DNA from: Bacteroidia bacterium
Lineage (GTDB): Bacteria > Bacteroidota > Bacteroidia > SpSt-205
Assembly (NCBI GenBank): GCA_025057135.1
Contig: JANWXY010000022.1
Location: 1 to 60,459 of the forward strand
Length of the DNA stretch: 60,459 nucleotides
Direction of reading: 5' to 3'
Positions 43,166-50,300 of the stretch are shown here, piece by piece (position 1 is the stretch's first letter; each line of letters begins with the position of its first letter). A program made the position numbers and the translations under genes. The notes below the pieces were generated by a model, which saw only the letters and a list, made by a program, of their open reading frames with translations, was not told the origin of the DNA and did not search any database.

Positions 43166-43992
43166 AGCTTACTCAGGAATGTTAGAAGGTCACCGTAAAC
43201 TTTTTCCCGAAAGGTCTCATGCAGAGGCTCATGATAGGAGCCTTCATAGGAAATGAGCTGCTTTTTCGGGGCAGGAAGGTGATGGAAAAACCGCTGTGTT
43301 GCTTCTGAGTCGCATACCGGATCCTCCTTAGGAAGGAGGAATAGATATGCACCTTCGGTCAATTTGGGTAAATCTTTCCACAGCTCCACCTGGGCGCGCT
43401 GAATCGCAGCAAACCAGCCCGCTGTCGCTACACGAAACACCAAGGGGTCTTGGGCATAGGCCAGAGCTTCCGCCTCATCATGGGTGAGATGCTTCGGCTC
43501 CAGTCCAGAGGGCAAACTCAAAGTGGGAAAAAAACGCGCGGCAATCTGTCCAAGGGTCTTTTTCCAAGCAGGAACTTGAAGACGCAGCTGAATCAGCGGA
43601 GCACTGACTATCGTCGCAGCAGGCGACCATATTTCTGGATACTTCTGCCGATATCGCAAAACAATAAGCCCTCCGAGGGAGTGCCCAAAAAGAACGGTAG
43701 GTTCAGAGAATTTCCCCTTCCAGTGGGTTCGTACAGCAGTCAAATCATACAGATACTCTTCCATATCGGTGATGAAGCCGCGCCTCCCTGTAGAGCGTCC
43801 GTGACCGCGCAGGTCCCAGACGAGATTACCCCAGCCCTGAGCAGACAAATACCGAATGACGGCTTCGTAGCGTCCACTGTGTTCTGCGTACCCGTGTACC
43901 CAGAGAATGCTGCCTCTGAGCTTACCAGTAGGTGGATACCAAATAGTGTATAGCCTTTCACCCTGGTACCCTGCGACCGTATGGATGTGCAT
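43162..43992 (-). CDS. Alpha/beta hydrolase (lysophospholipase/monoglyceride lipase-like)
   Basis: This is a serine hydrolase of 276 residues, without a signal peptide, probably acting on a lipid ester. It shows the oxyanion region ILWVHGYAEHSGRYEAVIRYL, the motif WDLRGHGRSTGRRGFI, the nucleophile elbow GHSLGG, and a late SYEGSYHEPLHE with the catalytic His. The acid is likely the Asp in LLPKEDPVCD. This is the monoacylglycerol-lipase-like pattern. The ATG at 43992 is chosen; the long frame upstream runs antisense through the end of the permease gene. A TACCTTTG lies 10 bases upstream. It is followed by lgt in the same unit. Confidence 0.87.
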   Translation of the reverse strand: MHIHTVAGYQGERLYTIWYPPTGKLRGSILWVHGYAEHSGRYEAVIRYLSAQGWGNLVWDLRGHGRSTGRRGFITDMEEYLYDLTAVRTHWKGKFSEPTVLFGHSLGGLIVLRYRQKYPEIWSPAATIVSAPLIQLRLQVPAWKKTLGQIAARFFPTLSLPSGLEPKHLTHDEAEALAYAQDPLVFRVATAGWFAAIQRAQVELWKDLPKLTEGAYLFLLPKEDPVCDSEATQRFFHHLPAPKKQLISYEGSYHEPLHETFREKVYGDLLTFLSKL

Positions 43993-44002
43993 TTCCACTG
44001 GA

Positions 44003-44010
44003 CAAAGGTA
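44003..44010 (-). promoter_or_regulatory. Promoter -7 element of the lipase/lgt operon
   Basis: TACCTTTG ends ten bases before ATG 43992, in the 26 bases after the permease stop. Confidence 0.6.
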
Positions 44011-44018
44011 GAAACTCC

Positions 44019-45245
44019 TCACTCGTAGCGCAGAGCATCCACAGGATGAAGTCGGGATGCTTCCAGAGCCGGTTGGTAGCCCGCAAGTATTCCTACGATA
44101 CCACTCAAGAGCACCGAGAGTAGTACCCACCGCCACGGCATCACAAAAGTGCTTCCAATCAATACTGACACCAAGTTTCCTATCAATAGACCAAGAAGAA
44201 TGCCGCCAGCCCCCCCTATTAGAGCGATAACTATGGATTCTGTGAGAAACTGCCAACGAATCATCAACCGTGTAGCCCCCAGAGCCATCCGCAGGCCTAT
44301 CTCATGGGTACGCTCCTTAACGATGACGAGAAGGATATTCATCAGGCTCAAAGCCGCCCCAAGTAACGTGATTAGACTAATCCCAATCGTCGCCAGCGTA
44401 ACTATCCGAATCTGATCCAAGACAAAATCCGCAAGCTGCTCCCCCTGGATGATACTGAATGAGTCCTGCTCAGAGGGACGTAAGCGCCTGACCGTCCGCA
44501 TAGCGAGACGAGCGGCTTGGATGACATCGGGCACTTTCTCCACAGAAGGCGCACCGATATATAGAGAGACAGTGAGAGAGCGACTGTGATTTTGAGCTAC
44601 CGTCCACGGAATAAAACATTCCCAATCCAAACTAAACCCAAACAAACTACCCCGACGACTCAGGACACCGACCACTCTGTACAGCTGCCCTTGAATAATG
44701 ACCCATTTACCAAGTGGAGACTCATCGGTAAAAAGTTGGGTAGCGACATTATCTCCAAGGACTATTACAGGCTGATGATGTAAAACCTCTGAGGATGAAA
44801 AAAACCGCCCCTCAGCCAAACTAAGCTCTTGTATGCGGAAGTAGCTTGGGTCTACTCCCACGATGCGCACTTGCGCAGGTGTTTTCCGCCTCCCATACAT
44901 TGCCTGAGCTGAAAAATTGACAGGGATGTGCCGAGAGATGCGCGCCCCTGGATAAGAAAAGAGCTGTTCAAACTGCCTAACTTCCCAAAGGTGAATGGGA
45001 TTTCCCTCGCCCCCCATGGATAGTCGCCCCCGAGAGGTGCGAATGCGTATTTGAAAACCGCCTCCCCCCGATATAGAAAAAGCCTGACTGCCCAGTCCTG
45101 CAAGGTTCCGAGCGATAAAAGTACGCAGAGCCTCCAAAGAAGTAAGGATACCTACCAGAGCCGTAGTCCCAAATGCCAGGATGCTCAGCGTGAGAGCAGC
45201 GCGCAGGCGATATTCCCAGAGGGCTTTGAGGGCTTCGCGTATCAC
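44019..45245 (-). CDS. ABC transporter permease (MacB/FtsX type)
   Basis: This is an inner-membrane permease of 408 residues with the MacB-like layout: one N-terminal helix (ALTLSILAFGTTALVGILT), a large periplasmic domain (about 45-275) and three C-terminal helices. The FtsX signature is ERTHEIGLRMALGATRLMIRWQFLTES. It needs an ABC ATPase, which is not in this window. Such proteins act as mechanotransmission exporters for lipoproteins, peptides or macrolides. It overlaps purD by 4 bases, so it is read from the purD promoter. Confidence 0.88.
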   Translation of the reverse strand: MIREALKALWEYRLRAALTLSILAFGTTALVGILTSLEALRTFIARNLAGLGSQAFSISGGGGFQIRIRTSRGRLSMGGEGNPIHLWEVRQFEQLFSYPGARISRHIPVNFSAQAMYGRRKTPAQVRIVGVDPSYFRIQELSLAEGRFFSSSEVLHHQPVIVLGDNVATQLFTDESPLGKWVIIQGQLYRVVGVLSRRGSLFGFSLDWECFIPWTVAQNHSRSLTVSLYIGAPSVEKVPDVIQAARLAMRTVRRLRPSEQDSFSIIQGEQLADFVLDQIRIVTLATIGISLITLLGAALSLMNILLVIVKERTHEIGLRMALGATRLMIRWQFLTESIVIALIGGAGGILLGLLIGNLVSVLIGSTFVMPWRWVLLSVLLSGIVGILAGYQPALEASRLHPVDALRYE

Positions 45246-46513
45246 CCTTTAGCGATATCCGTACGATAGTGACGACTTTCAAAGGGTAGCTTCTCAAGCC
45301 CTGCATAAGCGCGTTGGCGGGCGACTTCTAAAGTTTCGCCGAGCCCCACTACGGTGTAAGCTCGCCCCCCAGTAGTTCGGAGCTTGCCGCTTTCATCCGC
45401 CTCTACCCCAGCCCAATATACATATTCATTCGCTTCTAAGCGGGCGCCTCCTTCTTCGGTAGAAGGAAGCGCAATCAGCTGTCCTTTTTGAGGAGACTCA
45501 GGATAGCCCCGGGTAGCAGCGACCACACCGACACTAAAGCCTGGCCGCAAGCGAAGCTTAAGTTCGCTCAGCTTTTGAATGGTGTAATAGTATAATATCT
45601 CCTCCATAGAGTTTTCCACCAAAGGGAGGATAAGCTGGGCCTCTGGGTCACCCAATCGGACGTTGTACTCCAGCACATAAGGCTCTTCCTCCACCTTCAT
45701 CAATCCGATAAATAAAAATCCACGATAAGGCGTCCCTGCTTGACGAAGGGCATACAGAGTGGGCTCTATAACCTTTTCGCGGACGGATTCTATCCACTGG
45801 GAAGTATCAGCGGGTGCATAGCCTCCCATCCCACCAGTATTGGGGCCTTGGTCGCCATCGCCTAAGCGCTTATAATCGCGGGCAGCAGGGAAAATCACAT
45901 ACCCTTTCCCATCAGACAGCAAGATAACCGAGCGTTCCTCTCCGAGGAGAAACTCTTCTATGACGACAGTATGTCCAGCTGAGCCAAAACGAACACCCGA
46001 AAAACACTCTCTCAGAAAACTAAGAGCCTCCTCATTATTTTGGGCAACTAAGACGCCTTTTCCGCCTGCTAAACCACTGGCTTTCACCACGATGGGATAA
46101 GCCGCTCCTTGCAAATAAGCTTCTGCATCCGCTTGTCTCATGCGCTCAAAAACCACTGCAGAGGCGGTAGGCACACCTATCGTTTCCATAAACTGCTTGG
46201 CTTTGGCCTTGCTACTCTCTAAAAAAGCCAGCTTTTGAGGTGGAGCGATCACTTTGGCTACATCGTGGAGATCATCATACACTCCCCGCGCAATCGGGGC
46301 CTCAGGACCGACAATCACATAGTCAATCTTATTCTGGCGAACAAAGTCTCTCAGACGAGAGAAATCCGTTTCTTCTATGGGAACCCGCCGAATGGGCTCC
46401 TTCATCCCTGCATTTCCCGGAGCTACATACACCTCCATGTTTTTGGACAATAAAGCCTTATGAGCGATGGCATGCTCCCGAGCCCCTCGTCCCACCACCA
46501 AAAGCCGCACCAT
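45242..46513 (-). CDS. purD: Phosphoribosylamine-glycine ligase
   Basis: PurD catalyses the second step of purine synthesis, joining phosphoribosylamine and glycine with ATP. The 423-residue ATP-grasp protein shows LLVVGRGAREHAIAHKA, the motif ASGLAGGKGVLVA, DYKRLGDGDQGPNTGGMGGYAP and YVLEYNVRLGDPEAQ with metal-binding residues. The length is normal. The start ATG is four bases after TATTTTTG. An inverted repeat at 46529-46552 lies just upstream. It is followed by an ABC permease gene in the same unit, with no obvious link in function. Confidence 0.95.
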   Translation of the reverse strand: MVRLLVVGRGAREHAIAHKALLSKNMEVYVAPGNAGMKEPIRRVPIEETDFSRLRDFVRQNKIDYVIVGPEAPIARGVYDDLHDVAKVIAPPQKLAFLESSKAKAKQFMETIGVPTASAVVFERMRQADAEAYLQGAAYPIVVKASGLAGGKGVLVAQNNEEALSFLRECFSGVRFGSAGHTVVIEEFLLGEERSVILLSDGKGYVIFPAARDYKRLGDGDQGPNTGGMGGYAPADTSQWIESVREKVIEPTLYALRQAGTPYRGFLFIGLMKVEEEPYVLEYNVRLGDPEAQLILPLVENSMEEILYYYTIQKLSELKLRLRPGFSVGVVAATRGYPESPQKGQLIALPSTEEGGARLEANEYVYWAGVEADESGKLRTTGGRAYTVVGLGETLEVARQRAYAGLEKLPFESRHYRTDIAKG

Positions 46514-46517
46514 GCAG

Positions 46518-46525
46518 CAAAAATA
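46518..46525 (-). promoter_or_regulatory. Promoter -7 element of purD
   Basis: TATTTTTG is followed by CTGC and the ATG at 46513, which predicts a leaderless message. Confidence 0.65.
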
Positions 46526-46528
46526 CAG

Positions 46529-46552
46529 GCTCTACCTTATCCGATAAGGAGC
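46529..46552. promoter_or_regulatory. Inverted repeat upstream of purD
   Basis: CCTTAT-CCG-ATAAGG (46535-46549) is a perfect 6-bp stem with a 3-base loop. The flanking GCTC (46529-46532) and GAGC (46549-46552) could extend an alternative stem. It could be an operator or a factor-dependent terminator for the PLP-lyase unit; no T-tract follows directly. Confidence 0.35.
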
Positions 46553-46561
46553 TCAGAACCA

Positions 46562-47227
46562 TTAGTGGGTGTCGTCCTGATGAAAATGAGCAGGCCAGCG
46601 CCTCAGTAACTTCACCAAAGTGCCCGTATCATGCATGTCGGACAGCTCAGCTTGATAGTTTAGGATTTTCTCTTCCCCATGACCTGTGGGTTTGAGTGTC
46701 CAATCATTTACTTCCACCAGCCAGTTCCATCCAGCCAGAGTTATATCTACCACACTTACCCCACCAAGGGCCTGATGTATCTCTTCCCATGCTGCATTTG
46801 CGGGGAGGTTCTGTATAAACTCCTCATCATGCACGACGAGCCAGAGGAGGATATCTACACATTTTATTTCTGAAAGGATGTGAAGCTGCTTCGGAGTGAT
46901 ACAACGCCCCAAAGGAAGCCAGTGTGCAGCACTCCAAGTTTTGACTTCCATGTTGAGATAGATTGCTTTGCGTGGATAGATCAGGAAGTCAGGCTTATTT
47001 TTTTCTGACGACTGCTTACGGAAACAGGGCATAAAATCTACTCCCTGTTCTGACAACCACTTCTCTGCGGCGATTTCGCCCAAAGCTCCCCGCAAATGAG
47101 TTAGGGGTTTATTCGGATAGTGTGGCTTCTGATAGCTCTGCCAGCGTGTGTGACGGTCCTCGGCTACTCGGACCGCATCTAAGATGGCTTGCCTGTGAAG
47201 GGATACTTTAGGTACAGAGCCATTCAA
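46562..47227 (-). CDS. Putative PD-(D/E)XK-fold nuclease-like protein
   Basis: This is an uncharacterised 221-residue protein. The segment from 47 to 98 has the order expected of the restriction-endonuclease-like fold: a helix with GALGEIAAEKWLSEQG (Glu51), then KPDFLIYP (Asp80), then NMEVKTW (Glu94 and Lys96). The rest has no clear domain, and no methyltransferase or other restriction gene is nearby. The start is TTG at 47227, one base after the stop of the PLP lyase; an ATG at 47223 is out of frame. Codon use looks like its neighbours. A DNA-repair or structure-specific nuclease is possible, but this is inference. Confidence 0.6.
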   Translation of the reverse strand: MNGSVPKVSLHRQAILDAVRVAEDRHTRWQSYQKPHYPNKPLTHLRGALGEIAAEKWLSEQGVDFMPCFRKQSSEKNKPDFLIYPRKAIYLNMEVKTWSAAHWLPLGRCITPKQLHILSEIKCVDILLWLVVHDEEFIQNLPANAAWEEIHQALGGVSVVDITLAGWNWLVEVNDWTLKPTGHGEEKILNYQAELSDMHDTGTLVKLLRRWPAHFHQDDTH

Positions 47228-47228
47228 G

Positions 47229-48668
47229 TCAGTGCTCCAGAGCTTTGTCTAAGAAGTCTTCTACAAGCTTTTCTACGGAGCCTTGTTTGGGCAGGGCAGC
47301 CATCATACCATACAAGGCCGCTGTGCGACGAGGCGGCTGATTTGACTGAGCCGTGCGACTGATGAGCCTCGCTACACCTCTTATCCACCTCTCAGGCAGG
47401 ACTGCCAAACCTGTGCGCAAAAGAGCCCTGCCCGCCCGTCTGCGCCAGCCACTTCTCTGCATTCGTGATTTCTCCTCCTCCACAGCAGCGGCCAAATCTT
47501 GTATGAAAGTTTCCACTACTCGCGCATGCCCAGCTGTAACCGTCAGATGTAGGCTTGCTGGATTCTGCTGGCGGTCTAAAAACCACCCCCTCTGAGCAAG
47601 TGCATCCCCTATCCGGTAAATATCCAGCGGAGCATGAGCGGCAATGGCGAGGATAGTTGCGTGGGGGTTACCGACGATGTAAAGCTCTGGTATTTTTGAA
47701 ACAGCTGAACGAATGCGCTGAGTAGTTTCCCAAGCCAAACGCGCGGCTTCCCTATAACCTGACTCTCCGAGATATTGAAGGACGGACCATGCGGCAGCGA
47801 TAGCCCCAGCCGAACGCGTCCCAGAAAAAGTCGCCGAGGCATAGATTCCCCCAGACCACCCGCTATAAATGAAAAACTGATACCGGCGAAGGCTCCTTTC
47901 CCGATACAGCACGACGGAGGCACCCTTAGGCGTATAGCCGTATTTATGCAGGTCCGCAGATATGCTGGTAACGCCCTCTACACGAAAATCGTAACTAGGC
48001 AGCTCAACGCCATTTTTCTCCAAAAAGGGCAAAATGAATCCCCCTACACAGGCATCCACATGACACAGCAGGTGATACTTCTGAGCAAGAGCGGCAATAT
48101 CACTGATAGGGTCTATCACTCCATGTGGATAAGAGGGAGCGGAGCCAATGAGGAGAATAGTCTGTTCAGAAATCGCCGCCTCCATAGCGCGTACATCCAC
48201 TTCCCCAGTAGAAGTTACTGGGACATGCACTACCTTGAGCCCAAGGTAGTGAGCCGCCTTGTCAAAAGCAGGATGAGCGGATGCAGGAAGGATGATTTCA
48301 GGCTGATAGAGGTGTGGCTTATATCTGCGAGCATAATCCCGGGCGGTCTTGACAGCGAGAAAGATGCTCTCCGTACCCCCGCTGGTGAGTGTGCCAGCCG
48401 CACTGGCAGGCGCATGAAGAATAGACTTGACGATGCCGAGAATTTCATTTTCCATTCGGCGCAAACTCGGAAATGCCATCGGATTGAGCGCGTTTTCGGA
48501 GATATAGTAGGCATAAGCCTGCTGAGCCAGACGAAGAAGCTCTTCGCTGTGATAATATACCAGACTCCACAGCCGACTGCTACTGCTATCAGTGTCCTGA
48601 GATTTTCGGGATAGTAGATCATTTAGGATTTCCTCGGCAGGGCGTCCAGCAGGTGGGAGCATGTACAT
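47229..48668 (-). CDS. PLP-dependent lyase/decarboxylase (sphingosine-1-phosphate lyase-like)
   Basis: This is a fold-type I PLP enzyme of 479 residues. It shows NPMAFPSLRRMENEILGIV, TSGGTESIFLAVKTARDYA, HVDACVGGFILPFLE (Asp binding the PLP ring) and SADLHKYGYTPKGASVVLY with the PLP lysine. The order and spacing match the sphingosine-1-phosphate lyase/glutamate decarboxylase superfamily, and the Cys-Val-Gly-Gly stretch after the Asp is typical of the lyase branch. The C-terminal region (RRRAGRALLRTGLAVLPERW) is extra and basic. The start is ATG 48668 or 48662, with a near-promoter TACCTTAG four bases upstream of the first. It is divergent from rbfA. The substrate is unknown; a phosphorylated sphingoid base would fit sphingolipid-bearing Bacteroidota. 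Confidence 0.85.
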   Translation of the reverse strand: MYMLPPAGRPAEEILNDLLSRKSQDTDSSSSRLWSLVYYHSEELLRLAQQAYAYYISENALNPMAFPSLRRMENEILGIVKSILHAPASAAGTLTSGGTESIFLAVKTARDYARRYKPHLYQPEIILPASAHPAFDKAAHYLGLKVVHVPVTSTGEVDVRAMEAAISEQTILLIGSAPSYPHGVIDPISDIAALAQKYHLLCHVDACVGGFILPFLEKNGVELPSYDFRVEGVTSISADLHKYGYTPKGASVVLYRERSLRRYQFFIYSGWSGGIYASATFSGTRSAGAIAAAWSVLQYLGESGYREAARLAWETTQRIRSAVSKIPELYIVGNPHATILAIAAHAPLDIYRIGDALAQRGWFLDRQQNPASLHLTVTAGHARVVETFIQDLAAAVEEEKSRMQRSGWRRRAGRALLRTGLAVLPERWIRGVARLISRTAQSNQPPRRTAALYGMMAALPKQGSVEKLVEDFLDKALEH

Positions 48669-48672
48669 ACAC

Positions 48673-48680
48673 CTAAGGTA
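48673..48680 (-). promoter_or_regulatory. Weak -7 element of the PLP-lyase gene
   Basis: TACCTTAG has one mismatch to TAnnTTTG and is followed by GTGT and then ATG 48668. Confidence 0.4.
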
Positions 48681-48691
48681 CAAAATATGCG

Positions 48692-48699
48692 TACTTTTG
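48692..48699 (+). promoter_or_regulatory. Promoter -7 element of the rbfA operon
   Basis: TACTTTTG ends three bases before the rbfA ATG at 48703, the tightest spacing in the window. Confidence 0.65.
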
Positions 48700-48702
48700 A
48701 GC

Positions 48703-49092
48703 ATGGCACGCCCACCGAATCTTCGTCAGCAGCGCTTCGCCGCCGAGGTAAAACGATTGCTGTCTGATATCGTCCGAGAAGCGGTAGAGGAGCTCCCCGA
48801 ACTCTCAGGCTGCCTCGTGGAGGTGAGCGACATCCGAGTAACAGCCGACCTACAACAGGTACGGGCCTATCTACTCGTATCGCCCTCGGACAAACAGAAC
48901 TTCGTCGTACGCCTTCTCAACCAACACCAGAAGACCATTCGGTATCGGCTCTCCCAGCAAATTCGCAATCAGGTCAAGGTCATGCCGACCGTACAGTTTT
49001 TTGCGGACGAAGTAGAACTCCGGGCACGCCGTGTGGAAGAGATTCTAAAAAACCTCCCTCCACCTGCCAAAGACAGCCCCTCGGAAACCTGA
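48703..49092 (+). CDS. rbfA: Ribosome-binding factor A
   Basis: RbfA assists maturation of the 30S ribosomal subunit. The 129-residue protein has the KH-like pattern RQQRFAAEVKRLLSDIVRE, VEVSDIRVTADLQQVRAYL and the C-terminal VMPTVQFFADEVELRARRVEEIL, as in the family. The ATG at 48703 is selected because of the promoter three bases upstream and the usual family start. It is first in a unit with a LolC/E-type permease (8-base gap) and a patatin-barrel protein (6-base gap). Confidence 0.94.
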   Translation: MARPPNLRQQRFAAEVKRLLSDIVREAVEELPELSGCLVEVSDIRVTADLQQVRAYLLVSPSDKQNFVVRLLNQHQKTIRYRLSQQIRNQVKVMPTVQFFADEVELRARRVEEILKNLPPPAKDSPSET

Positions 49093-49100
49093 GCCCTCTT

Positions 49101-50294
49101 ATGGGCGCTCTGATTTGGCGATATCTTTTCCGTAGCCCGCGTCCTATTATTCGCTGGCTGCTGCGACTCAGCTTAATAGGCTTGTCCCTTTCTGCGTGGG
49201 CATGGATCGTCGTCGCCTCTGTATTCAATGGATTTAGTGACTTTTTGGAGGAGGTTTTTCAACGGGCGGATCCTCAGGTGAGGCTAATAGGCCGAGGGCT
49301 GTCTGACTCGCTGCGTTCAGCGATTGAGAAATATCCAGAAGTCTTAGCCGCCTCTGGCATTTATGAGCGCATAGCCCTTCTACGATATGGTGGACGCCAG
49401 GCTGCTGTTCGCCTACGGCTCGTAGATGAAAAATATCCTCAGGTCAGCCATATAGGCTCACAACTCCTCTGGGGAGAAACCTTTCCTCTACGTCCCAAAG
49501 CCATACTAATGGGCGCAGGCATAGCCGCTCAGTTAGCCGTCGCAGACGCAGAAGAGATGCCTTTGTGGATATATGTCATTCCCTCGGGGAAAAAGATAGC
49601 TTTCGTAGGATTAGAAGGACTTCAGAAGCAGAAAGGGGTGATTCAAGGTATATTTAGCGTTCAGAAAGAGTACGACGAGTCTTGGGTTATCGCGCGGCAA
49701 GCCGACTGGACGAATCTCCGTTTGTCTGACTACGAAGTCATAGAGTTGAGATTGCGCCCCGGCTATAGCATAGAGCGTTTCATCAAACACCTCAAATCTG
49801 CCCTGCCTTCGCAGATTCATATTCAGGACCCTCGGCAGCAACATGAAGGATTATACAAAGTCCTATCTCAGGAAAAAGTCCTCGCTCGGATAGGATTGTT
49901 TTTTTTACTGATACTGACTCTGACAGGCGTTATTAGCACACTTTCGGCTTTTTTATTGCTCGGACGCAGGGACTGGGCTCTATATCAAGCCTTGGGGGCA
50001 TCTCAGAGTTGGGTAGAGCGTTTTCTACGGCACCTAAATCTTGCTTTGCTTGCCACAGCTATCAGTTCAGGACTGCTTTTAGGAACCGCCACGGTCATCC
50101 TTCAAGACCAATATCACCTTGTCAAGTTACGAGGGGGGGAAGGTTTTTTGATTGAACATTTTCCCGTCAAACTCGCTGTAGATGACTACTTGTGGATGAT
50201 AGGGCTCGTAGCTGGGGCATTCATGTTACTATCCGCCTATACTAAATATCAACTGCGTCAAATAGATTTGCGGTCATCTTTACAAGGAGACTGA
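49101..50294 (+). CDS. LolC/LolE-type ABC permease
   Basis: This is an inner-membrane permease of 397 residues, with one N-terminal helix (LLRLSLIGLSLSAWAWIVVASVF), a periplasmic domain and three C-terminal helices. FNGFSDFLEEVFQRADPQVRL near the N-terminus and RRDWALYQALGASQSWVERFLRHLN are characteristic of lipoprotein-releasing (LolC/E) permeases. These take mature lipoproteins from the inner membrane with LolD ATPase and LolA; no LolD is in the window. It follows rbfA by 8 bases, a linkage I recall from other Bacteroidota, and precedes the patatin-barrel gene by 6 bases. Confidence 0.87.
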   Translation: MGALIWRYLFRSPRPIIRWLLRLSLIGLSLSAWAWIVVASVFNGFSDFLEEVFQRADPQVRLIGRGLSDSLRSAIEKYPEVLAASGIYERIALLRYGGRQAAVRLRLVDEKYPQVSHIGSQLLWGETFPLRPKAILMGAGIAAQLAVADAEEMPLWIYVIPSGKKIAFVGLEGLQKQKGVIQGIFSVQKEYDESWVIARQADWTNLRLSDYEVIELRLRPGYSIERFIKHLKSALPSQIHIQDPRQQHEGLYKVLSQEKVLARIGLFFLLILTLTGVISTLSAFLLLGRRDWALYQALGASQSWVERFLRHLNLALLATAISSGLLLGTATVILQDQYHLVKLRGGEGFLIEHFPVKLAVDDYLWMIGLVAGAFMLLSAYTKYQLRQIDLRSSLQGD

Positions 50295-50300
50295 AACGCC

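Noticed and set aside
43993-44256. 88-codon N-terminal extension of the lipase
   Set aside because: It runs antisense through the end of the permease gene, and a promoter lies between it and the hydrolase domain.
47775-48614. 279-codon open frame on the plus strand
   Set aside because: It lies antisense inside the PLP-lyase gene, whose motifs and reading frame are convincing. Its translation has no domain, and no promoter element precedes it.
50284-50289. AAGGAG before the patatin-barrel gene as a Shine-Dalgarno site
   Set aside because: It lies inside the end of the permease coding sequence, 11 bases from the ATG, and no other gene in the window shows a comparable site, so chance is likely.
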